Origin: Bacteroidaceae bacterium
GTDB lineage: Bacteria; Bacteroidota; Bacteroidia; Bacteroidales; Barnesiellaceae_A
Direction: 5' to 3'
DNA length: 17,836 nucleotides
Assembly (NCBI GenBank): GCA_017561285.1
Contig: JAFZDG010000175.1
Location: 1-17,836 of the forward strand
Shown: piece by piece, positions 7,696 through 14,928 of the stretch
Layout: every line of letters starts with the position of its first letter
Position numbering within the stretch: the first letter of the stretch is position 1
Notes under the pieces: model-generated
What the model saw: only the letters and a program-made list of their open reading frames with translations
Databases searched by the model: none
What the model was told of the DNA's origin: nothing
Made by a program: the position numbers and the translations under genes

Positions 7696-9087
7696 TCAAT
7701 ATAAGGGTAAGCCTACGGCCTGTTTATAACTATCATAAGCAACAGCAATGGCAATTTGCGCATCAATCAACTCCGATGCAGCCTGTCGCCATGCCACTTG
7801 TGCAGCCATCAATTGGGTATAATTGAGTACCCCCTCATCAAAGGCATATTGCGCATTGCGTAGATTTAGTTCAGCTTGTTCCATATTCTTTGCATACATT
7901 CTATATGTTCTTCCCGCCTCATCGTAACGATAGCGAGCCTCACTTACTTGCAAGTCGATTCGCTCTTTGGCGGCTTCTATCTCTATATGAGCGATTGTTA
8001 CAGCTGCACCAGCTGCCTTGTAACGATAGTAGTTGGTTCCCCAATGGAAAATGGGCACACGCAACACCACTCCCACACTAAACATTCCATCCAGGTCCGT
8101 ACTAAAACCATTATACAAATTGGGCATACCCACTTGATACATACCCACCAGAGCCACCGTTGGCAACATATCGGAGAGCACCAAACGGCGCTGTGCTTGA
8201 GCCATTTCGGACAGGATATATAAGCTATTCAACTCCTCTCTGCGGTGATAGACTCCACTCATACCATAAGAGACAAGCCCCATAGGTTCATATAGCTGTA
8301 AAGCAACCTCTTGCACCTCAAAAACAGTATCGATAGGTAATCCGCATAATTGAGCCAGCACCATTCGTGCCAACGATAATCCATGATCCGATTGTGATAG
8401 CAACACTTCGGCTTCATTCTTAGCAACAGCCACAGCCAACCCTTCACTTTTTGTAGCTATACCCTCGGCTATCAACTCGGACATATCGCTATGAAGGCTG
8501 TCAACTAATTGCACATAGAGTTTTGCCAACTCATATTTACTTTCCAAAGCCACGACCAACCAATAAGCATCATCTACAGCATCTATTACATCGCGTTCAA
8601 CCAACTCTTTTTGCGATATCGACAGACGCTCGGCAGCCGAAGCCATATCGTTCAAAGCCACAATTTTACCACCCATATAGATGGGTTGCGTTACAGTCAG
8701 TGCCCCCCATGCTACCTGATGCGTATCGAACGCCAACAAATCATTGGGCACAAGAGCCGATACCCATGCTGCCGGCACGCCCCAATCGGTAATAGCCGTA
8801 CGCAATTTATCGACATCTATCAATCGGGTATTTTTCTCGTTATAAAAGTATGTACCTATAAAATCAATTCCGGGCAAATAAGCGCCTTGTGCAGCACGCC
8901 GCATATCACCGCTTTGTTGCACCAATTTATGGGCTATCTGCAACGATTTGTTGTTGCGCAACGCCCACAAACGACACGAATCGAGCGGAACGACTTGAGC
9001 CAATGCATGGCTCGATGCAACAATATGCCACAGCACCACGCACCACACAACGAAGTGACAATCAAACAAGTCTCTGTGTTTGTTCAT
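7696..9087 (-). CDS. TolC-family outer-membrane efflux protein
   Basis: This is a 463-residue protein from the ATG at 9085-9087. The N-terminus is a signal peptide with cleavage likely after residues 28-30 (ALA), followed by 'VVPLDSCRLWALRNNKSLQIA', a classic opening of TolC-family proteins. The rest shows the two OEP repeats. The first has long helices at about 45-75 and 150-260. The second has 'GVVLRVPIFHWGTNYYRYKAA' at about residue 340, then helices ending in 'GVLNYTQLMAAQVAWRQAASELIDAQ'. The protein should trimerise as the outer-membrane duct for the exporter encoded downstream. An in-frame ATG at 9156 would add 23 residues before the signal peptide; I prefer 9087 because it places the signal sequence at the terminus. 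No -7 box is seen directly upstream, so transcription may come from the coiled-coil gene promoter at 10153. Confidence 0.92.
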   Translation of the reverse strand: MNKHRDLFDCHFVVWCVVLWHIVASSHALAQVVPLDSCRLWALRNNKSLQIAHKLVQQSGDMRRAAQGAYLPGIDFIGTYFYNEKNTRLIDVDKLRTAITDWGVPAAWVSALVPNDLLAFDTHQVAWGALTVTQPIYMGGKIVALNDMASAAERLSISQKELVERDVIDAVDDAYWLVVALESKYELAKLYVQLVDSLHSDMSELIAEGIATKSEGLAVAVAKNEAEVLLSQSDHGLSLARMVLAQLCGLPIDTVFEVQEVALQLYEPMGLVSYGMSGVYHRREELNSLYILSEMAQAQRRLVLSDMLPTVALVGMYQVGMPNLYNGFSTDLDGMFSVGVVLRVPIFHWGTNYYRYKAAGAAVTIAHIEIEAAKERIDLQVSEARYRYDEAGRTYRMYAKNMEQAELNLRNAQYAFDEGVLNYTQLMAAQVAWRQAASELIDAQIAIAVAYDSYKQAVGLPLY

Positions 9088-9216
9088 ACAATATTCTATT
9101 CGTACAGCGATAATAGATATAGAAAAAGCAGCTCTCACTGACGCGAGAACTGCCATATAAACATTTAAGCCAACCGAATGGCCGAGACTTTAACCTATTT
9201 TATCTAAAACTGTTTC

Positions 9217-10110
9217 TTAATTTTCCAAAGAGAAAGCACCACGACCTATCACATAGTTGTCGGCAAAAATTTCAATCTCATATGCACCGGGATAAAGGAA
9301 CTCATCGACATCCCAATACATAACGACCTCTCCTATCTCCTCGCCGGCATACTCTATCATCTTGGCACACGAATAGGGTATTTCACTACCCTCAAAGGCA
9401 AAAAGATTGTTGTCATTTTTAATCATAATATCGCCATCGGGCTTGCGCAAGCGGGCATAAATCATTTTCTCGCCCGTTGCAGCTGTTACGTTCTTGGCAA
9501 TGGCAAATGTGATTTGCAATTTGTCTATCTGCTTGATGCGCTTGGCAACCTTTCCATTGGTGCGAATGGGTGTAACTTTCACATTCACAGCATCGAGTTT
9601 CGATGCTATGGTAACTTTTTCGTTGAGCGAGTCACGCTCATTGAGCAACACCTCGGCACGCTCCGAAACCTCTTCATATTTCTTACGCACTTTGCGATTT
9701 TCGGCACGTAAGGACTTATTTTCCTGGTTGAGAGAGTCTATCTGCGCAACATATACACGCATAATGCCTCGTAAAGTTTCCAACTCGGCACGAAGTTCGG
9801 CTATACGTTTGGCATTGGTAGCTTTTTCCGACTTCAACTCCTCATACAGACGTTGCACCTTTATTTGCTCGGCTTCCAAACGCTCTATCAACGAGTCGTT
9901 TTTCAACACCATTTTTTGTCCTTCATACAAAGCATACTGCTCGGCAAGGTCGGCATACTCGTGCTCAAGTTCCATCCGTTCTTTTTCGACCTCCAGTTGC
10001 TCTATTTGCTTCGACTGATTGACACTTTGCACAATAAATGCTATGATAATTGCAATCAATGCTACCGACAAAGCGGCTATAATACCTATAATAAGTTTAT
10101 TGTTCTTCAT
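9217..10110 (-). CDS. Membrane-anchored coiled-coil protein of unknown function
   Basis: This 297-residue protein starts at the ATG at 10108-10110. Residues about 6-28 form one hydrophobic anchor (IIGIIAALSVALIAIIIAFIV). Residues about 31-172 are a long charged coiled coil rich in E, K, L and R. Residues about 173-297 form a compact, probably beta-rich C-terminal domain that includes 'KLQITFAIAKNVTAATGEKMIYARL' split over 198-221, 'YWDVDEFLYPGAYEIEIFADN' near 265-285 and the end 'GRGAFSLEN'. I do not recognise a named family with certainty; similar anchored coiled-coil proteins with such a C-terminal domain occur in Bacteroidales as hypothetical proteins. The topology suggests a short cytoplasmic N-terminus with the coil and domain in the periplasm. 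It precedes the TolC-like gene on the same strand with a gap of 129 bases (60 to the alternative ATG), so co-transcription with the exporter is possible. Confidence 0.85.
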   Translation of the reverse strand: MKNNKLIIGIIAALSVALIAIIIAFIVQSVNQSKQIEQLEVEKERMELEHEYADLAEQYALYEGQKMVLKNDSLIERLEAEQIKVQRLYEELKSEKATNAKRIAELRAELETLRGIMRVYVAQIDSLNQENKSLRAENRKVRKKYEEVSERAEVLLNERDSLNEKVTIASKLDAVNVKVTPIRTNGKVAKRIKQIDKLQITFAIAKNVTAATGEKMIYARLRKPDGDIMIKNDNNLFAFEGSEIPYSCAKMIEYAGEEIGEVVMYWDVDEFLYPGAYEIEIFADNYVIGRGAFSLEN

Positions 10111-10152
10111 CGTCCTTATATAAAAGTTTTGTCACAATTTATTTAACGGCCA

Positions 10153-10183
10153 CAAAGTTAATTCTTTCATACTAAAAGCGCAA
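10153..10183 (-). promoter_or_regulatory. Promoter of the coiled-coil gene (and perhaps the exporter operon)
   Basis: On the minus strand TTG (10183-10181) is followed after 20 bases by TAACTTTG (10160-10153). This is a full Bacteroidota -33/-7 match. The predicted start near 10146 gives a leader of about 36 bases. Confidence 0.75.
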
Positions 10184-10248
10184 CTATTGTTAGATTTTTT
10201 AAACATTATGTATTAAGTGTTATGGTTGCACAACTATTGCTGCATTGA

Positions 10249-10279
10249 TTTGAAATTACGCCTAAACTCAGTATCTTTG
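10249..10279 (+). promoter_or_regulatory. Plus-strand promoter P1 upstream of the PASTA operon
   Basis: TTTG (10249-10252) is followed after 19 bases by TATCTTTG (10272-10279), the strongest plus-strand promoter match in the region. The transcript would begin near 10286 and immediately include the hairpins at 10294-10335. Confidence 0.65.
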
Positions 10280-10293
10280 AGGTGGAGCTCGAA

Positions 10294-10322
10294 GATATAT
10301 TTCACTCGCTGTGAAAAATATC
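10294..10322 (+). repeat. Inverted repeat / long hairpin in predicted leader
   Basis: Arms GATATATTTCAC (10294-10305) and GTGAAAAATATC (10311-10322) pair over 12 positions with one mismatch around the loop TCGCT. It falls just after the predicted P1 start, so it could shape the leader RNA or be part of a small RNA. Confidence 0.7.
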
Positions 10323-10335
10323 GAAGTAAACTTCG
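10322..10335 (+). repeat. Short perfect hairpin
   Basis: CGAAG (10322-10326) and CTTCG (10331-10335) form a 5-bp stem around the loop TAAA, followed by TATTTCTCGCTCGTTTATT. It shares its first base with the longer hairpin. The pyrimidine-rich tail makes a weak terminator or attenuator conceivable. Confidence 0.5.
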
Positions 10336-10356
10336 TATTTCTCGCTCGTTTATTAC

Positions 10357-10377
10357 TATCTTTGCCAAATTGGCAAA
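10357..10377 (+). promoter_or_regulatory. Plus-strand -7 box P2 overlapped by a palindrome (possible operator)
   Basis: TATCTTTG (10357-10364) matches TAnnTTTG and runs into the perfect palindrome TTTGCCAAATTGGCAAA (10361-10377; 7-base arms, 3-base centre). The predicted transcription start lies inside the palindrome, a position suited to a repressor. No good -33 is seen. Confidence 0.5.
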
Positions 10378-10448
10378 ATACACGAAGTTCTATGCAATAG
10401 ATTATAGTAAACTATGTATAGAGTTTTGTATATATAATAATGATAATT

Positions 10449-11063
10449 ATGAATAAGTTTTGGACATTTTTCAGAAACCACCGCATCATAGCCACCTTGC
10501 TCATGATGCTCGTAATATTGGCAATACTCTTTGTAGCACTCAACGTATGGCTCCGATCATACACCCGCCACGATGATCTTACGATGTTGCCATCGGTCAA
10601 GTATCTTACCGTTGACGAGGCTGCCGAGATATTTAAACGTCACAATTTGCGATACGAAATCATCGATTCGGTATTTAACGACCGAGCCACTCCCGGTATG
10701 ATTGTAGAGCAAGTACCTGCAGCCGATACCAAAGTGAAAGAAGAACGCACTATATACCTCACCATCAATGCCTACTCTCCCAAGTCGGCCAAGATACCGG
10801 CCATCATCAATACCTCGATACGCCAGGCCGAAGCACAACTCAAGAGTGTAGGTTTCAAGAACATATCTGTTACGTACCAACCATCGCCCTACAAAGGCCT
10901 TGTATTGGACGTAAAACACGATGGTCGCTCAATCAACGAGCAAGAAAAACTGCCTACATCAAGTCGCATTACGCTCATTGTGGGCGAAGGCGAGAAGAGC
11001 CTCGAAGCCGACTCTTTGCAAGAGGCTACCGGCGAAGATGTGGTATATGAAGTGGTGATGTAA
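10449..11063 (+). CDS. PASTA domain-containing membrane protein
   Basis: This is a 204-residue protein from the ATG at 10449; another in-frame ATG lies three codons earlier at 10440. Residues about 12-33 form one membrane anchor (IIATLLMMLVILAILFVALNVW). Two PASTA repeats follow at about 46-108 ('LPSVKYLTVDEAAEIFKRHNL', ending 'IYLTIN') and 114-178 ('KIPAIINTSIRQAEAQLKSVG', ending 'RITLIVGEG'), then an acidic tail. PASTA domains bind or sense peptidoglycan and muropeptides. Unlike Gram-positive PASTA proteins there is no kinase or transpeptidase domain attached. The extracytoplasmic part would sit in the periplasm. It is the first gene of the plus-strand run and is followed 26 bases later by the pseudouridine synthase; this PASTA-RluD order is, from memory, common in Bacteroidales. 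Confidence 0.93.
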   Translation: MNKFWTFFRNHRIIATLLMMLVILAILFVALNVWLRSYTRHDDLTMLPSVKYLTVDEAAEIFKRHNLRYEIIDSVFNDRATPGMIVEQVPAADTKVKEERTIYLTINAYSPKSAKIPAIINTSIRQAEAQLKSVGFKNISVTYQPSPYKGLVLDVKHDGRSINEQEKLPTSSRITLIVGEGEKSLEADSLQEATGEDVVYEVVM

Positions 11064-11089
11064 TAACATAAAAAAGAACGCTCTATACT

Positions 11090-12157
11090 ATGAGTGAAGA
11101 TGTATATACCGGTGAAGATATAATTCTTACCGACGACAACGAACGTGAGTTGTATGAGCACTTTCGGTTTGTTGCCGATAAAGGACAGACACTCCTGCGT
11201 GTCGACAAGTTTCTTGTTACACGTATGGAAAACGCCTCGCGCAACCGCATACAACAAGCTGCCGAAGCCGGTTGCATACTTGTAAACGGTAAGCCTGTAA
11301 AATCGAACTATCGAGTAAAACCCCTCGATGTTGTTTCGATTGTAATGGATCGTCCCCGATACGAATGCGAGATAATTGCACAAGATATTCCCCTCGACAT
11401 TGTATATGAAGATGAAGATGTGCTGGTTGTAAACAAGCCGGCCGGACTGGTGGTACACCCCGGACATGGCAATTACAGCGGTACACTTGTCAATGCCCTG
11501 GCATGGCACTTCCGCGATACACCCGACTACGATGTGAGCGATCCGCGTCTGGGCTTGGTACACCGCATCGATAAAGATACCTCGGGACTGTTGGTCATAG
11601 CCAAGACTCCCGATGCCAAGACTCATCTGGGCCTGCAATTTTTCAACAAAACCACCAAACGCAAGTATGTGGCTCTGGTATGGGGTGCTATGGAAAATGA
11701 CGAAGGTCGCATAGAAGGCCATATAGGACGCAGCCTCAAAGATCGCTTGCAAATGACTGTGTTCCCCAACGGAGAGAGCGGAAAAAGTGCCGTTACTCAC
11801 TACCGCACCATCGAACGCTTGGGATACGTTTCGGTTGTAGAGTGTGTATTGGAGACCGGTCGTACGCACCAAATCAGGGTACATATGAAGCATATAGGTC
11901 ACACACTCTTCAACGATGAGCGTTATGGTGGCGACCAGATACTGCGCGGTACAACCTTTGCCAAGTATCGACAATTTGTACAAAACTGCTTCGAGATATG
12001 CCCTCGACAAGCACTCCACGCCAAGACATTGGGTTTTGTTCATCCTCGCACCGGCCAAGAGATGTTTTTCGACACCGAAGTGCCGGCCGATATGACCAAC
12101 CTGATAGAACGTTGGAGACAATATGTATCTTCTCGCGACATAAATGGAGAAGAGTAA
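11090..12157 (+). CDS. rluD: RluA/RluD-family rRNA pseudouridine synthase
   Basis: This is a 355-residue protein. Residues about 37-85 are an S4 RNA-binding domain ('RVDKFLVTRMENASRNRIQQ'). The catalytic domain begins with 'NKPAGLVVHPGHGN' (115-128) and contains the signature 'RLGLVHRIDKDTSGLLVIAKT' (153-173), with D161 as the expected catalytic aspartate. 'ECVLETGRTHQIRVHMKHIGH' lies further on. It isomerises uridines in RNA, most likely in 23S rRNA helix 69 as RluD does in E. coli; the exact target site is an inference and RluC-type specificity is possible. An N-terminal extension of about 35 residues precedes S4. It is cytoplasmic and sits second in a closely spaced five-gene run. Confidence 0.95.
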   Translation: MSEDVYTGEDIILTDDNERELYEHFRFVADKGQTLLRVDKFLVTRMENASRNRIQQAAEAGCILVNGKPVKSNYRVKPLDVVSIVMDRPRYECEIIAQDIPLDIVYEDEDVLVVNKPAGLVVHPGHGNYSGTLVNALAWHFRDTPDYDVSDPRLGLVHRIDKDTSGLLVIAKTPDAKTHLGLQFFNKTTKRKYVALVWGAMENDEGRIEGHIGRSLKDRLQMTVFPNGESGKSAVTHYRTIERLGYVSVVECVLETGRTHQIRVHMKHIGHTLFNDERYGGDQILRGTTFAKYRQFVQNCFEICPRQALHAKTLGFVHPRTGQEMFFDTEVPADMTNLIERWRQYVSSRDINGEE

Positions 12158-12196
12158 TACCCATTATTAACCTGAAGTAACCAAATCCCTCAAGAT

Positions 12197-13357
12197 ATGA
12201 TTGAAAACATCGACTTTGAAGATATTCGCTCATACCGAGATGATGAATACCGCGAAAAAATGGCAGCATTGATTCTTGAACCTACATTCAAGAAAGTGAT
12301 AGCAACCGTAATGCCTGAAGTTGACTATGAGCTGTTTTGCCAAAAGATGCTCAGCCTCAACACTATCGCCGATTTTCAAAAACATATTATTGCACCCTTC
12401 TTACACAAACTCATTAGCCAAACCGCCAACGGACTGGAAAGCAACGGCATAGAGCATATTGCGCACGACAAAAATTATGTATTTATGTCGAACCACCGCG
12501 ATATAGTATTGGATGCTTCATTCCTATGCATTGTTCTGTTGGGACACCACTACGACACCTGCGAGATTGCAATAGGTAGCAACCTGCTTATATATCAATG
12601 GATAAAAGACCTGGTGCGCATCAACAAGAGTTTTATTGTAAAACGCGGAGTGGGTGTACGACAAGCTCTCGAAGCAGCCAAACAGCTCTCGGCCTATATA
12701 CACTACGCAATAGACCAAAAACACCAATCGGTGTGGATTGCGCAACGCGAAGGTAGAGCCAAAGACTCGAACGACCGCACTCAAGAGGCTCTCGTTAAGA
12801 TGCTTACGCTGGGCAAGGAAGGCAACCTGCTCGACAACATTCGCAGTCTGAACATTGCACCTCTTGCTATCTCGTACGAATATGATCCCTGCGACAGTCT
12901 CAAAGCTTATGAGTTCTTACAAAAGAGCAAAAATCCCGACTTCAAGAAAAGCCCTCAAGACGACCTTGTGAATATGCAGACCGGTATTATGGGCTATAAA
13001 GGTACGGTACACTATAGCTTCACACCTTGCATCAACGATGAGTTGGCTCACCTCGAAGACGAAACCAACCGGAGCCAAATTTTGCAATCGGTGTGCCAAA
13101 TCATTGACCGACACATACACCTCAACTACCGCATCTATCCGGGTAACTATGTAGCATACGACATACTCTACAAGTGCAACCGTTTTGCACAAGAATACAC
13201 AGCTCAACAAAAAGAGAATTTCGAGAACTACCTGCAAGGACAGATTGCCAAGTTGGGACAATTCCCCATAGAAGACTACCAATATATGTATGAGAAGATG
13301 TTGTTGATGTACTCCAACCCGCTCAAAAACAAACTGGAAGCCGAAGGCAAAGCATAA
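12197..13357 (+). CDS. PlsC-like glycerolipid acyltransferase family protein
   Basis: This 386-residue protein starts 39 bases after the RluD stop. The acyltransferase core shows block I as 'YVFMSNHRDIVLDASFL' (94-110), with N99-H100 and D106. A block-II-like region follows at 'KSFIVKRGVGVRQALEAAKQL' (144-164), a block-III-like 'VWIAQREGRAKDSNDRT' (179-195, where EGR replaces the usual PEGTR) and a block-IV-like 'NIAPLAISYEYDP' (219-231). These correspond to the PlsC/AGPAT superfamily, which acylates lysophosphatidic acid or similar lipids at the inner membrane. The His-Asp spacing is H-x5-D rather than the canonical H-x4-D. The protein is longer than typical PlsC (about 240 residues), with a C-terminal extension of about 130 residues of unknown role. 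The family assignment is good; the substrate is uncertain. Confidence 0.82.
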   Translation: MIENIDFEDIRSYRDDEYREKMAALILEPTFKKVIATVMPEVDYELFCQKMLSLNTIADFQKHIIAPFLHKLISQTANGLESNGIEHIAHDKNYVFMSNHRDIVLDASFLCIVLLGHHYDTCEIAIGSNLLIYQWIKDLVRINKSFIVKRGVGVRQALEAAKQLSAYIHYAIDQKHQSVWIAQREGRAKDSNDRTQEALVKMLTLGKEGNLLDNIRSLNIAPLAISYEYDPCDSLKAYEFLQKSKNPDFKKSPQDDLVNMQTGIMGYKGTVHYSFTPCINDELAHLEDETNRSQILQSVCQIIDRHIHLNYRIYPGNYVAYDILYKCNRFAQEYTAQQKENFENYLQGQIAKLGQFPIEDYQYMYEKMLLMYSNPLKNKLEAEGKA

Positions 13358-13381
13358 AACAACATCTAAATCAACTTTTCT

Positions 13382-14545
13382 ATGCAAGTGCTCTTCCACC
13401 TCACCGGTATAGCTATATTGCTATTGTGTGCATTGTCGTGCAACTTTTATGTTATACATCGCCTCATTAAACCCCACCGGGGCAAGCGCGGTGCAATGAT
13501 ATACCTGATATTGCACTCTATAGCCGTAGCTACACTCACAGCCATTGGTTGCATTGCCTCGTTGGGTGGATTGGAAGATAGCATCCCCACACTGGTGTGG
13601 GTTATGTATGGTTTTATGCTCTTATATGTGCCCAAGCTATGCTACACACTGGTTTCGTGGATCGACTACCTGAAACGTCCTCGCGGCCACATAGCAGGAT
13701 ATGTTGGTTATGTATTGGCAGCGTTGAGCTTTATTCTCATTGTAGGCAGCACCATCAATCGTTACCGCATTGATACAGAGCAGGTCGAAGTAAAGAGCAG
13801 TCGTCTGCCGCAGGAGTTTGAGGGCTATCGCATAGTTCACTTTTCCGACCTACACTTAGAAACACTATACTCACGCAACTACGCACAGCGTGTGGTTGAA
13901 CGCATCAACGAGCTACACCCCGACATCATAGTCTTCTCGGGCGACATTACCAACCGCAAAGCAACCGAAATAATACCCTATCAAGATATATTATCGCAGC
14001 TGAAAGCTCCGGATGGTGTCTTTTCGGTCATGGGCAATCACGACTACGGTGACTTTGTAAAATGGCCATCGGAAGAGGCTCGCAAAGAGAATCGCCAACT
14101 ATTCTACCAACTGCAAGCCGATATGGGTTGGACTCTGCTCAACAATGCATCGCAACACATATACCGAGGCAACGACTCTATAGCCGTAATAGGTGTTGAG
14201 AATTGGGGAGAGCCTCCCTTTCAACAATATGGCGACCTCGCAGCTGCCTATCACGACATAAACAACGACACATACAAACTACTCATAAGCCACAACCCTC
14301 GCCATTGGCGTGCCGAAGTACTGCCTCAAAGCAATATAGACCTTATGATGGCCGGACACACCCACGCCCTGCAAATGGAAGTAGGCGGCTACTCTCCCAT
14401 TGAACTACACTACCCCGAGTGGGGTGGCCTATATAACGAAGGCGAGCAATATCTATACGTAAACATAGGTATAGGATGTACGATGACACCCACCCGACTG
14501 GGTGCTACACCCGAAATAACCCTGATAACCCTCAGCAAGCAGTAA
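13382..14545 (+). CDS. Membrane-anchored metallophosphoesterase (YkuE/calcineurin-like)
   Basis: This is a 387-residue protein. The N-terminal 125 residues hold about four hydrophobic segments (near 3-25, 38-60, 68-92 and 106-124). The calcineurin-like phosphoesterase domain starts at about 148 and shows every metal-binding motif: D156-x-H158 ('FSDLH'), G187-D188 ('FSGDITNR'), G218-N-H-D221, H304 ('LISHNP') and G325-H-T-H328. It probably hydrolyses a phosphoester or pyrophosphate at the membrane surface; related proteins include YkuE and the lipid-A-precursor hydrolase LpxH, but the substrate is not determined by sequence. It lies 24 bases after the acyltransferase and only 2 bases before the HPPK-like gene, so a shared envelope-lipid role with the acyltransferase is possible but not shown. 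Confidence 0.93.
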   Translation: MQVLFHLTGIAILLLCALSCNFYVIHRLIKPHRGKRGAMIYLILHSIAVATLTAIGCIASLGGLEDSIPTLVWVMYGFMLLYVPKLCYTLVSWIDYLKRPRGHIAGYVGYVLAALSFILIVGSTINRYRIDTEQVEVKSSRLPQEFEGYRIVHFSDLHLETLYSRNYAQRVVERINELHPDIIVFSGDITNRKATEIIPYQDILSQLKAPDGVFSVMGNHDYGDFVKWPSEEARKENRQLFYQLQADMGWTLLNNASQHIYRGNDSIAVIGVENWGEPPFQQYGDLAAAYHDINNDTYKLLISHNPRHWRAEVLPQSNIDLMMAGHTHALQMEVGGYSPIELHYPEWGGLYNEGEQYLYVNIGIGCTMTPTRLGATPEITLITLSKQ

Positions 14546-14547
14546 CA

Positions 14548-14928
14548 ATGGCAATAGCACTCATAAGCCTGGGAGCCAACACCCCCGATAAAAGCGAGCG
14601 TATAGCTCGTTGCATAGAGACCATAGGCAATATGGCCCATATAACAGCCCTCACACCCATCTACGAAACACCGGCCGAAGGCTCTATTGCCGCAGCCCCA
14701 TACGCCAATGCCCTTGTAGAGATAGAGACCAACGCTCAATATGAGGAGCTACGCACCACATTCAAACAATGGGAACAGCAAGCCGGACGCACCCCCGAGA
14801 GCAAACTGCAAGGCATCATACCCCTCGATGTAGATATCATCCTGTGGGATAAGCACATTATCAAAGAGCGCGATATGCAGTACGACTATATGAAAAAAGG
14901 CCTGGAACTACTTACCCCCACACACTGA
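14548..14928 (+). CDS. Short HPPK (FolK)-like protein
   Basis: This is a 126-residue protein from the ATG at 14548, two bases after the phosphoesterase stop. A longer open frame from 14476 overlaps that gene and is rejected. It follows the HPPK fold: 'ALISLGANTPDKSERI' (4-19), 'YETPAEG' (39-45), 'PYANALVEIET' (51-61), 'EQQAGR' (76-81) and 'GIIPLDVDIILW' (89-100). D94 and D96 match the Mg-binding DxD, and Y52, N54 and R81 match other E. coli HPPK positions. However, the residue equal to E. coli R92 is Ile, and the C-terminal PH motif with H115 is absent. The protein is also about 30 residues shorter than E. coli FolK. HPPK transfers pyrophosphate to hydroxymethyl-dihydropterin in folate synthesis; whether this copy is active is doubtful from these changes. 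It is the last gene of the run. Confidence 0.82.
   Translation: MAIALISLGANTPDKSERIARCIETIGNMAHITALTPIYETPAEGSIAAAPYANALVEIETNAQYEELRTTFKQWEQQAGRTPESKLQGIIPLDVDIILWDKHIIKERDMQYDYMKKGLELLTPTH

Larger units (their letters stand above)
10111..10448. other. Divergent intergenic region with promoters and structured DNA
   Basis: These 338 bases separate the minus-strand coiled-coil gene from the plus-strand PASTA gene. I see no coding region here. The region holds a minus-strand promoter (10153-10183), two plus-strand -7 boxes (10272-10279 and 10357-10364), a long hairpin (10294-10322), a short perfect hairpin (10322-10335), a 17-base palindrome (10361-10377) and a direct repeat of CAACTATTG (10181-10189 and 10231-10239). 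Confidence 0.75.

Noticed and set aside
9157..9216. Possible hairpin GCCA/TGGC between the coiled-coil gene and the TolC-like gene
   Set aside because: The stem is only four pairs, with no proper T-run after it. It is not strong enough to call a terminator or to split the operon.
10217..10456. Plus-strand open frame of 79 codons in the divergent intergenic region
   Set aside because: It runs through the promoter boxes and hairpins and into the start of the PASTA gene, and its composition is not protein-like.
10889..12121. Minus-strand open frame of about 410 codons
   Set aside because: It is antisense to the RluD-like gene, which carries the S4 domain and HRIDKDTSG signature. The antisense product shows no family features.
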